Shown here: in pieces, positions 8,614 to 17,636 of the stretch | Layout: the number at the start of each line of letters is the position of its first letter | Numbering within the stretch: the first letter of the stretch is position 1 | Source: Planctomycetota bacterium | Lineage (GTDB): Bacteria > Planctomycetota > Phycisphaerae > WQYP01 | Assembly: GCA_021790385.1 (NCBI GenBank) | Contig: JAJYDW010000039.1 | Coordinates: 1-35,891 of the forward strand | Length of the DNA: 35,891 bases | Reading direction: 5' to 3' | Program-made: the position numbers and the translations under genes | Notes under the pieces: model-generated | The model's input: only the letters and a program-made list of their open reading frames with translations | Databases searched by the model: none | Told to the model about the DNA's origin: nothing

Positions 8614-11600
8614 ATGCGGATACAAAATGTGGCGGCGCATGGCCGAGGGTTTTTCGGATGGATGGGGCTTGCGGTTATACTGTTATTGACAACCAGGGCC
8701 AACGCGGTCGGGGCGGGAGCTTCGGTCTGGATTCCAGGTGACAACCCCGCCGGTTTTTCGCCCGCCATTCTCAAGCCTAACTTGGCGGGCTGGGGACGCA
8801 CAAAGCTTCTATTCGGCGGCAACTGGCTTAGCTACGAACTTTCGCCGCAGCAGAACCAGCAGGCGGTGCCGCTGCGGGGTATTAGAATTCGTTATAACTT
8901 TAAATGCCCCGCCGCCGGCCAATACCAGGCCTGGATGCGCATCGGGTTTGAATTTGCGAGAGCACCGTTTTGCTGGCGGGTGGACCGCGGCCCGTGGCAT
9001 CGCATAAGCCCCAGCAAGCCCACGGTGGATATGATGACACTGGCCACATGGTGCCCGGTGGCATGGCTGCATGTGGGGCGGGTTTATCTGGCCGCAGGCC
9101 GGCATACCTTTGAAGTGCGCATCCGTCCGTATGCTACGTATCGTGGCCGTGGAGCATCTCCAACGCATCAGGCCATTCGGGCGGCCATCAATGCCAATCG
9201 TCTGGCACCGAAATTACCGCTGCAATGGCATCGGATTTTGTTCGGCTGCAACGCCATCTGCCTTTATGCCGGGCACTTTATTCCCAACGGTCCCTATGCA
9301 CCGGGCGCCTGGAAACCGTCCAAGCTGGATCAGCAGGCAGCCACCACCGTTTATCGCCTGCCCTCGGCCGCAGGCAAAGCCGCTCGGATCAGCATCTCAC
9401 TGGCCGGTCTGTGGCAGATCTGCCGCGACGGGCAATTGCTGCCCACGCGGGCGGGTGTGCCGATCAGGCATTTGCCGCAGCATCTGCTGTGGACGGCAAT
9501 AACGGTTCCTGGGGATAAAAACGTGGAGCGGCCGGATTTGCGTTACTGCCACCGGCTGTGGTACCGGTGCCGGGTGATGGTTCCGAAATCATACGCGGGC
9601 GATGGGTTCCACCTGGTTTTTCCGCTCAACAACCTGAACACAACGGTATTTGTGAATGGCCAATACTGCGGATTTTGCAATGCTCCGTATGCCCGCTTTC
9701 GCATGGATATCAGCCGGGCGATACATCCGGGCATCAATGAGATCTGGGTGGGTATCCGTGATGCGTGGTATGGATACCTGAATAATCCGAAAAATCCCCT
9801 GCTGCTCAAGCGGGAATTTGCTTATCCCGTATCCTTTTTCTCCATGGGCTTTCAGCACTTGGTGTATCCGGTCTGGGGTCATAGCGCGTCAGGAATATTG
9901 GTTCGGCCCCGGCTGGTGGCCACGGGCGCTGTTTATGCCGGTAATGTGTTTGTCAAACCCAGCGTGCAGCAGCACCGTTTAGCTGTGCAGGTGAAGATTC
10001 GCAATACCACTCTGCAGGCCCAGACCGGTGAGGTTATTTGTGAAGCGATAGAACCGAAAACCGGACAGATCGCCAAAAAGCTGCCGCCGGAGCATTTTCA
10101 AGTGGTCGCCGGAGCGGTGGAAAAGTTGCAGGTATCCGGTTCCTGGGCACATCCCATTTTGTGGTGGCCCAATGCACCGCACCTGTATACGTTGCGGACC
10201 TTGGTGATGCTTAACGGCCATCGTGAGGATATCAAAAATACCACCTTTGGATTCCGGCAATGGACCGCCGACGGCATAAATTTTGAGCTTAACGGGGTGG
10301 TCTTTCACGGCTGGTGTGACCAGCACGCGGAAAGCACGGCGAAACAGTGGCTGGCGTTTCAGAAGAAGCATCATGAAAACATGATGCGGTTCTGGGTTAA
10401 CTGGCTCTGGTTTGGCATGCCGCCGCAACAGGCGCTGAGCTTTTTGGACTGCCATGGTGTGGTGGTGCGTGAACAGGACATTCTGGATGGCGAACTGATG
10501 GGCTACCAGCCGCAGCCGGAGCTGGCCAAGCATTGGCGGCAGCAGGTGGTTGCCTGGATCCGCGGGTATCGCAACCATCCGTCGATCATGGTATGGTCGC
10601 TGGAAAATGAGTTTATGTATGTCAATATTAATAATCTGAATCAGGTGGCGACATGGACGCCGGTGGAAACCCGGGTTTCCAATGCCGCCTTGCGGGTAGA
10701 CCCCACGCGATTCACCATGTCGGATGGCGGCGGAGCCACCACGCAACAGACACTGCCGGTCTGCGGCAATCACTACATTACAGGTCCATGGTCGGCCTAT
10801 CCGCCATTGGCCTACCAGGCCAACGTTAATGGCGGCGGTCGCGGTGCGTCCTACTGGGTGTGGCATTCGCAAAGTCATCCGCATTTCACCCGCGGTGCGT
10901 GGGTGTGGGACCAAAAACGCCCGCGTTTTGCCGGGGAGGATTATTTCATCAACGGCAGCCACCCCGGCTTGGCGGTCATTGGAGGTCCCGGCGTATTTTC
11001 CAGCAACCGGATCATGCACCAGGCCGCCGGAAAACTAGAAACCATTCTGCAGCAGGGCTACCGGTGGGACCAGTACGGGGCTTGGGACTTCTGGACGGAT
11101 GATGCCTACACCGGCAAACGGGTTTACAACTCCATGGCACCGCGCGCGGTCTTTTGCAAGCAGTGGAACTGGACCTTTGGCTCCGGTCAGCAAATCAGCC
11201 GCCGCATGGGCATTTTCAATGACACCCACTCCGATGCCCCGATCACCTTCATCTGGATGCTTTCAGCCGGTGGCCATGAGTTGGCCACCAGTTCCACGAT
11301 CTATCATGTGGCAGCAGGAACGTCCGATCGGTTTTCCCTGGCGCTTACCATGCCTGTCACTCAGACGCGTCTGGAGGCCGCATGGCATTTGGCGCTGATT
11401 GTCCATGGTCGCACGGTTTACCAGGACACCAAGCATGTTTCGATATTGCCAGCCAACTCGACATCGGACCTGCGCGGGATAGCGGCGTTGAACGCCACGA
11501 ATTTCGGCGTCTGGGATCCCAAGCATCAACTGACCGCATTTTTACGCAATTATCACATCAATTATACCCCAGTTAAAACGCTGGCCGCACTGCCGGCGGG

Positions 11601-13728
11601 ATTGCAGGTTCTGCTGGTGGGGCCTAATGCGCTTAGCGCCCGGGAAAGCGGGGCTTCGCGGCTGGAGGCATGGGCGGTGGGCGGCCGGCGCGTCATTGTT
11701 CTGGAGCAGAAACACCCCCTGGAGTACGAGTCCACACCGGCCGACCTCACAACGGCGTATAATGTCTGCTATACCGGTTTTGGTATTAATTTCGCGGGTC
11801 GCGTGTTGCGCGGGCTGCGTCAGAAAGACTTTTTCACCTGGGGCAACAGCGCGATTATCGCGGTGCATCCGTATCATCAGCCACATCGGGCGGCCACCCC
11901 CGTGGTGGTGTGCGGCAACCGGCTGGCGGATGCGGCGCTGGTGGAAGTTCCGGTGGGGAAGGGAATGCTGTATTTGTCTCAATTACGCATCGGAACCACC
12001 CTGCAGCGTAATGCGGTGGCCCGGGTGCTGTTGATGAATCTGCTTAACGCTGCCCAACGATACGTATTGATTCATCGGCCGGTCAAGCTGGTGGCCAGAA
12101 CCGGATCGCCATTGTTTGACGCGATGCACAAGATCGGGGTGGCTTTCGGCCGGCCGACCGGGGTGTTGGGGGCAATTACACCCCCGGTGGCACAGACGGT
12201 GGTGATTCAGGCCACGCCGCAAAACCTGGCGGTGCTGGCGAGCCATCGGAAAGCGGTGCAGGTATTTAACCGTGCCGGCGGATGGATCGTGCTTAACGGG
12301 TTGACTCCAGCGGGGCTTAAGAGTTTTAACCGGCTCACCGGCTTTCACTTTATGATCCGGCGGTTTGGCGTTGATCACGTCCACTTCGCAGCGGCGCGGC
12401 CCGCATGGACGTTTGGCATGAGCGGTCGCGACCTGGTGCAATATTCTTCGCGCCGGATATTCCGCTGGCAGTCCGGGTATTACGTATCGCAACATGAATA
12501 CAAATACGTGATTGATTACGATGATGCGGCACCTTTCGGCACGTCCAGCTTCAGCAGTTATCCGCTGATCATCAACGGGTTCCGGAGCGATTCCGGCTGG
12601 CCGTTGATTATAGACTTCCCGGCCAAGGGCAATCGCATACCGATTCATTTTCCCCACCCAGTTACTTTTACCGGCTGGACCTGGATCGGCAATATGTTTT
12701 ATCAGCCCACCACGCAGGTGGAACTGCGCTTTGCCGGGCACCATCCGCTGGTTTACAACACGCAGCCCAATAACCGGCGGCAGCGCTTCATGTTCAAGCA
12801 TCCGGTGACAGCCGATGCGGTAACTTTGCGCATTACCCGATGGCAACATACGGTAGGCGCACGCGGTATGGTGGGCATTGATAACATTTATTTCTGGATG
12901 AAACGTGCCGCGGGCTTCCGGCAGAAGGTGCAACCGATCGACAATGTGGGCGGGATGATGGCTTTCCCAAGCGGCCCGGGGGGCTTGGTGCTGTTTAATC
13001 TGGATTTTCGCCCGGTCGGACAGGAGTCCATGCCGATCAACGCGGTAAAAAAGCGGAATTTGCTGCGGTCGCTTCTGGCGGCGTTTCATGCGTCGTTTAA
13101 CGGGGGTGCTCCGGTCATTGCCGGAGATCCGCACCTGCGGTACACGCCGGTCCGCCTGGTCGGAAAGTGTACGCAGTTTACCGGCACCCGGGGCTGGTTC
13201 GGGAATAAACGCTTTACCTTTGCTGATTTTCCACAGGGCCGGCAAACGCTGGGCGGGGTTCCGTACAACATTTATCACTTTGCGACATCACCGGTACCAA
13301 CATGCATCATGCTTAGCGGCCCCGGTGTGCCCAATCATCCGCCGGCCCAGGTTGTGGGTATTGCGGTCAAGAGAAAAGCGAACGCTTTGTTCTTTTTGCA
13401 GGCCGCTAAAATTCTTCGCCAGCCGCGGCCGGGCCAGAACGTGGAAGTGGCACGCTATGTCATTCATTATGCCAATGGCTTATCCGTCAATGTGCCCCTG
13501 AATGTTGGGCACCAGATCGCCAATTACCGGCAGATTCATCCGGTTCCGCTGCCCAAGGCCCAGATTGCCTGGCAACGGCGTTACTCCGGAACCTCATTTT
13601 ACGCGGTGGCGTACACCATGCAGTGGACGAATCCGCATCCGCAGGATGAAATTGCCTCTATTGATTTACTGCCGGGCGCTCCCTGGTCGGGCATTCCAGT
13701 GGTGTTGGCAATCACGGCAGCGCGATAG
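8614..13728 (+). CDS. Secreted GH2-type glycoside hydrolase, very large
   Basis: A protein of 1704 residues with a signal peptide (GLAVILLLTTRANA). Residues about 35-190 form a beta-rich module; about 258-430 the GH2 sugar-binding jelly roll (LAGLWQICRDGQL, VNGQYCGFCNAPYARFRMDI); about 440-545 an Ig-like domain; about 550-830 the TIM barrel. NHPSIMVWSLENE ends in E666, the expected acid/base, and RPRFAGEDYF gives E775 as nucleophile. About 870 further residues follow: a ThuA/GATase-like stretch near 960-1150 (LQVLLVGPNALS) and several beta-sandwich regions. Ordinary GH2 enzymes have about 600-1100 residues. The start at ATG 8614 has AAAAGGAA 9 nt upstream. It is divergent from the AraC regulator. 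The substrate is unknown; beta-galactosidase-, glucuronidase- or mannosidase-like action are all possible. Confidence 0.85.
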   Translation: MRIQNVAAHGRGFFGWMGLAVILLLTTRANAVGAGASVWIPGDNPAGFSPAILKPNLAGWGRTKLLFGGNWLSYELSPQQNQQAVPLRGIRIRYNFKCPAAGQYQAWMRIGFEFARAPFCWRVDRGPWHRISPSKPTVDMMTLATWCPVAWLHVGRVYLAAGRHTFEVRIRPYATYRGRGASPTHQAIRAAINANRLAPKLPLQWHRILFGCNAICLYAGHFIPNGPYAPGAWKPSKLDQQAATTVYRLPSAAGKAARISISLAGLWQICRDGQLLPTRAGVPIRHLPQHLLWTAITVPGDKNVERPDLRYCHRLWYRCRVMVPKSYAGDGFHLVFPLNNLNTTVFVNGQYCGFCNAPYARFRMDISRAIHPGINEIWVGIRDAWYGYLNNPKNPLLLKREFAYPVSFFSMGFQHLVYPVWGHSASGILVRPRLVATGAVYAGNVFVKPSVQQHRLAVQVKIRNTTLQAQTGEVICEAIEPKTGQIAKKLPPEHFQVVAGAVEKLQVSGSWAHPILWWPNAPHLYTLRTLVMLNGHREDIKNTTFGFRQWTADGINFELNGVVFHGWCDQHAESTAKQWLAFQKKHHENMMRFWVNWLWFGMPPQQALSFLDCHGVVVREQDILDGELMGYQPQPELAKHWRQQVVAWIRGYRNHPSIMVWSLENEFMYVNINNLNQVATWTPVETRVSNAALRVDPTRFTMSDGGGATTQQTLPVCGNHYITGPWSAYPPLAYQANVNGGGRGASYWVWHSQSHPHFTRGAWVWDQKRPRFAGEDYFINGSHPGLAVIGGPGVFSSNRIMHQAAGKLETILQQGYRWDQYGAWDFWTDDAYTGKRVYNSMAPRAVFCKQWNWTFGSGQQISRRMGIFNDTHSDAPITFIWMLSAGGHELATSSTIYHVAAGTSDRFSLALTMPVTQTRLEAAWHLALIVHGRTVYQDTKHVSILPANSTSDLRGIAALNATNFGVWDPKHQLTAFLRNYHINYTPVKTLAALPAGLQVLLVGPNALSARESGASRLEAWAVGGRRVIVLEQKHPLEYESTPADLTTAYNVCYTGFGINFAGRVLRGLRQKDFFTWGNSAIIAVHPYHQPHRAATPVVVCGNRLADAALVEVPVGKGMLYLSQLRIGTTLQRNAVARVLLMNLLNAAQRYVLIHRPVKLVARTGSPLFDAMHKIGVAFGRPTGVLGAITPPVAQTVVIQATPQNLAVLASHRKAVQVFNRAGGWIVLNGLTPAGLKSFNRLTGFHFMIRRFGVDHVHFAAARPAWTFGMSGRDLVQYSSRRIFRWQSGYYVSQHEYKYVIDYDDAAPFGTSSFSSYPLIINGFRSDSGWPLIIDFPAKGNRIPIHFPHPVTFTGWTWIGNMFYQPTTQVELRFAGHHPLVYNTQPNNRRQRFMFKHPVTADAVTLRITRWQHTVGARGMVGIDNIYFWMKRAAGFRQKVQPIDNVGGMMAFPSGPGGLVLFNLDFRPVGQESMPINAVKKRNLLRSLLAAFHASFNGGAPVIAGDPHLRYTPVRLVGKCTQFTGTRGWFGNKRFTFADFPQGRQTLGGVPYNIYHFATSPVPTCIMLSGPGVPNHPPAQVVGIAVKRKANALFFLQAAKILRQPRPGQNVEVARYVIHYANGLSVNVPLNVGHQIANYRQIHPVPLPKAQIAWQRRYSGTSFYAVAYTMQWTNPHPQDEIASIDLLPGAPWSGIPVVLAITAAR

Positions 13729-13740
13729 CGTTGGGTGGCC

Positions 13741-13767
13741 GGCGGCGATGGGGGCATCGCCGGCTAC
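13741..13767 (-). repeat. Intergenic GTAGCCGGC repeat, copy C (reverse)
   Basis: Read on the minus strand: GTAGCCGGCGATG..CATCGCCGCC, the same core and hairpin as copy A but inverted. It lies just after the GH2 stop and could act as a 3'-end hairpin. A further GTAGCCGGC core lies at 13806-13814 on the plus strand. Confidence 0.6.
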
Positions 13768-13819
13768 GGCCGGTACCCGCCGGGCACTGCGTCGGACGCG
13801 CCGGCGTAGCCGGCAACAT

Positions 13820-13831
13820 TTCGAACAAAAT
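13820..13831 (+). promoter_or_regulatory. TTCGAACAAAAT box, copy 2
   Basis: An exact copy of the 12-mer at 8445-8456, here starting 36 bp upstream of the -35 of the promoter for the second prepilin-like gene. Confidence 0.45.
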
Positions 13832-13884
13832 CAATAATATCAAACACAATATTTATTGATTGCGCAGGGTGGATCGCGGATAAT
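13829..13884 (+). promoter_or_regulatory. Promoter with overlapping inverted repeat
   Basis: TTGATT (13856-13861), a 17-nt spacer and GATAAT (13879-13884) form a good sigma-70-like promoter about 80 nt before the start codon of the prepilin-like gene. A perfect 9-bp inverted repeat, AATCAATAA (13829-13837) and TTATTGATT (13853-13861), has its right arm on the -35, as expected of an operator. Confidence 0.55.
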
Positions 13885-13962
13885 GTAGAGGTGAAAAGGC
13901 GAGTGCGATGAGCGCATAAACGAACCGCTGCGTTCATCGAAAATGTTTTCTGGAGAATATCC

Positions 13963-14871
13963 ATGGGTGCCCACACAATGAACCGTCCTTCCGAAACCGG
14001 TTTTTCTGTTTGGCGGCGTGCGGCCACTGCCGGTTTTACTCTTATTGAATTATTGGTGGTGATATCCATTATCGCTATTTTAATTGCCCTGCTTTTGCCG
14101 GCGCTGGCGGCAGCGCGGCGAGCGGCCGATGTGGTTCTCTGTGCCAGCAACGAGCGGCAAATCGCCATGGTTGTGCAATACTACGCCATGGATAATCACG
14201 GAATTTTGGTGTATGACAACAGTACCATGTGGTCTAGCACTGCCACCTATAACTACCATTGGGATGCTGCGCTGGGAGGCCAGCCGATACAACTGCCGCC
14301 CAGTGGTAAACAGTCCATGACGCCCAAAAATTCCTATTTGCCGGGCTTCGCGTACGTACCATCGGTAACCAACCAGGTGTCGTCGGTATGGCAGTGTCCG
14401 CTGTTTCAAGTGGAGGTTAACAAGTCAGAATATTATGCCACCCCGTGTGACTATGGTATGAATTTTAACCTGATGGTTACCTGTGACACCGGCTACCCGT
14501 TGCCTCCCGCTTCCGGCGGCTTGCCGCCTTATAGATCCAATCTGCCATGGGGTTCGAAAGTTTGTTTGCCCTTTCATTTACTGCAGGTTCCGCCGGATGA
14601 AATGTTGTTTTCCGATTGTTCGTTTTATATTTCGCCGCCACCGTATTGGGTATCTGACGTCAGCAATGGTTTATACCTCCAAGCTGGCTATCCAGGCTAC
14701 GCTCCATGGCAGGTCAGTACGATTAACGTGCCCATCGCCAATGCGGCACTTGGGGCTATTCCACTGCATAACGGTGTGATCAACACGGCGTTTCCGGACG
14801 GGCATGTGCAGGCTATTAATTCGATTCAAGCCTTTGCCAATGCCGTACAGCCGGCCAACTGGCTGCAGTAA
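13963..14871 (+). CDS. Prepilin-type N-terminal domain protein with H-X9-DG tail, paralogue 2
   Basis: A protein of 302 residues. The prepilin leader ends at G24|F25-T-L-I-E29 and is followed by [20 protein letters not shown], nearly identical to the paralogue at 419. The C-terminus again has H-X9-DG ([12 protein letters not shown]). The middle, probably beta-rich, has diverged, but short blocks are shared ([25 protein letters not shown]). The start at ATG 13963 has GGAGAA at 13952-13957. It sits between the GH2 gene and the second glycosidase/sulfatase set, mirroring the first copy's place before the PA14 glycosidase. A surface role in binding or exporting components of the polysaccharide system is inferred. 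Confidence 0.85.
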   Translation: MGAHTMNRPSETGFSVWRRAATAGFTLIELLVVISIIAILIALLLPALAAARRAADVVLCASNERQIAMVVQYYAMDNHGILVYDNSTMWSSTATYNYHWDAALGGQPIQLPPSGKQSMTPKNSYLPGFAYVPSVTNQVSSVWQCPLFQVEVNKSEYYATPCDYGMNFNLMVTCDTGYPLPPASGGLPPYRSNLPWGSKVCLPFHLLQVPPDEMLFSDCSFYISPPPYWVSDVSNGLYLQAGYPGYAPWQVSTINVPIANAALGAIPLHNGVINTAFPDGHVQAINSIQAFANAVQPANWLQ

Positions 14872-14926
14872 CCCCTTTCGGTTGGCGGCCAAAACTGAGA
14901 GTTTGGAATTGTAAGCATGTCCAGCC

Positions 14927-17538
14927 ATGACGCTTGGAGGAAGATTGTTATTCCGCCGGGTTGATTACCTGCCGCTCCGCTGGAAGGGTGCAATGCGGCC
15001 GGTAAAAATGGACTTAGCCTCATTCTTTTTGGTTTGTTTGGTGGTGATCATGAATAATGGCGACAACGCTGGATTGGACTTGGGGAGCGTCGAGGGCTTA
15101 TGCCTCAACGGCACGCTTGAGCCGCTGGGGCCTCTAAGCGTCACGGCGAAACGCCCCGGTGAAATACAGATTCTCGATGCGGCCTTGCGGTGCTATCACC
15201 AGACTCATATTGAGCCGGGCCGGCAGGTATGCTGGCTGGCGGGTGGAGCTGCGGGGCGGCAAGTGGTGCGGCTCAGGGATCAAGCCGGAGGTTTGGTGGC
15301 GGAGAGAATGTTTCGGCTGGTGGCGAAAACCAATGTGGCCGATGGCTCGGGCCAGATGGCCCGCCTGCTGCGTGCGCTAGTGGATACGCTGTTGATAAAT
15401 GCCTAGGGTAGTGGGGAGTTCATACGTATCAATGACAAAATATACAAATTTTATATTTGCTGGTTGCGCGATCATGTGCATACCCTCAAGGGTATGCGCT
15501 ATTTTGATGGTGTGTTGCTGCAATCGGGTATTGATCTTTATGCGGATTATCAGCGGGCCGACGGCCTGATCTGGGACCGGATCGGACGGGGAGGGTCAAA
15601 GTATCAAACTTGGCGGGACCACGAATTTGGCGATGGCGGTTTCATCCGGACTGTGCCGGGCAATCTGGGGGCACGCTTCGAACGCATCCCCGTGGAAATT
15701 GATGTGGAGTACCTGTTTATCGAAGGCCTGTATCTGACCTGGCAGGCCACCGGCGATGACGCCTGGATGGCCGGTCTGCTGGATCGGGCAATTCGGGCCA
15801 TAGGCTACTCTACCGGCGATGCCTGCCGCTGGAGTAAAAAATTTGCACTGTTCAAACGCGATTATACCATTGATACGTGGGATTTCCAGCACGAAGAGGA
15901 TGCCGCCATCAGTGGATCGGTCATGAGCATTGATCCGCAGCGCACACGCTTTGGTGTGATGCACGGCGATAACACCGGCATGGCCGCCGCACTGGGGTAC
16001 CTGGCGGAAATGCTCACGGCCACCGGCCGCGGTGCAGAGGCCCAAACCTACCTGAAATTGTCGCAGGATCTGATGAAGCGCGTAACGGCATTGGCCTGGA
16101 ACGGGCGTTTATTTACCCATTTTGTGGATGAAAACCGGCGGTAAAACGCGATGTGGGCCAGACGCCTCTGGTCGTACAAATCACGTTATCCAATGCCTAC
16201 GCATTGGGGCGGGGCATTTCGCATCAGAAGGCGGTGGATATTATCCGCAGCTATCAGCAGGTGCGGCAACTGATGCCCGCCAGCAGCCCGGGGGATTTTA
16301 CAACTTCTATCCGCCGTTTGAAATGGTTTACCAACAACTCTGCGCCATGGGAATATATGAACGGCGGAGTTTCGCCGATAGTGGCCGGTGAACTTGCGGG
16401 GGGCGCATTTCAGCATGGGTTTGAAAGTTACGTGGTGGATATTCTGAATCGTGTGCTGGGTTGGGCCTTGGCCCATGGAGGAGATTTACCCTGCTGTATG
16501 AAGGGCAAAATACCCGAAACGGTGGTGGCCCACTACCAGCCGCTGGATCTCAAACCAGTAGCCTATGCGCATTTCCGTGCAGATGTCCGCGATGCGGGGG
16601 TTTTGCCCTGGCTGGGTGAAGCAGGTAATGATTTAGCCCCAATGCCAACCGGCCGGCAGCGTTTCAATGGCGTGGATTTTGACATTATTGATCCAGATTT
16701 AAATGCGGGATGCGGATGCCTGATTCTGGGCCATACAGACAAGTATCAGCGACAAGCAGTGGTGGACGCGGGCCGGCGCATGGCCCAATCTATTTACCTT
16801 CTTCATGCCTGCTCCAATGCCGACGGCGGGCCAGGAGCACTGGTGGGCCGACTTAGGCTAAATTATGCCGATGGCACGCATCAAACCCGGTACATCCAGA
16901 CTCACTGGGAAGTAGCTTCCTGGTTTATGCCCGGTGATTCCCTGCCGTGGGATCGCTATAACACTTTGCGTCTGGCGTGGCGTGGAGCCAATGCCAAGTT
17001 CAAAAATGTAGGCGTATATTCCTGGGGGATGGCGGTAGACCATTCCGTAGCGGCCATTGAAAGTGTGGCATTTAAGGCCGCGGAAAATTCCGCCCGGTGG
17101 ATGGTGTTAGGTCTTACGCTTAGTGACCAACCTTTGCAGGTGCAGGTGTCGGATGTTTCTTATGGAATTCCGGACCAGTGGGGTGCTGGGGCCGTGGTTC
17201 GGGCGCTGATGTAGGGCCTGGTGGGTGTCCGGGCGATGGCACGTGCGATGGACGTGGTGGAACTGACCCCACGCTGGGCGGCCGGGGATGAAATCTGTGT
17301 GGACGCCACCGCCGCCTGGCCGGCCAGTGAATGCTACGTAGCATACCGGTATCGGCGTGACCGGGCAGGGAAGATAATGGAGTTGTTATTGACCGGCAGT
17401 GGCCGGTGCGGTAGGCTCAAACTGCTGTTGCCGCCGGAGGCGGCTGCGGTGCGGGCGGTTTTGGTGGATGGTTCGCCGGCTGCTTTTACAAGCAAGCGTG
17501 TCGAACAATCACTGTATGTCTGTATGGATATGCCTTAG
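14927..17538 (+). pseudogene. Broken (alpha/alpha)6-type glycosidase gene
   Basis: One gene is spread over four open pieces. Piece 1 (14927-15403) ends at TAG 15404-15406. Piece 2 continues in the same frame through WLRDHVHTLKGMRYF to about 16135. There a single missing base, read naturally as a lost C in AAAACC(C)GGCGG, shifts the frame; restoring it gives VDENPAVKRDVGQ and runs into piece 3. Piece 3 ends at TAG 17212-17214, and piece 4 continues in the same frame to TAG 17536-17538. The joined protein would have about 870 residues. WLRDHVHTLKG, SLSNAYALGRGIS-like and YGIPDQWGAGAVVRAL segments match planctomycete proteins of the six-hairpin glycosidase kind. TAG ends other genes here (5560, 7041, 13728), so recoding is unlikely. 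The true start is uncertain. Sequencing error could explain the frameshift but not easily both stops. Confidence 0.75.
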
Positions 17539-17636
17539 CTAAGCCCGCAGCAGGTGCGTGTAGCGTACGGTTAAGGCAGTGGGGCGGCGGTTGTTACAAG
17601 GTATTGCTGCCGGTTGTTTTAATGACAGGAAATACT

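Noticed and set aside
15404..17214. TAG recoded as an amino acid
   Set aside because: TAG is the natural stop of several intact genes here (5560, 7041, 13728, 26403), and the same pseudogene also has a frameshift, so inactivation is simpler.
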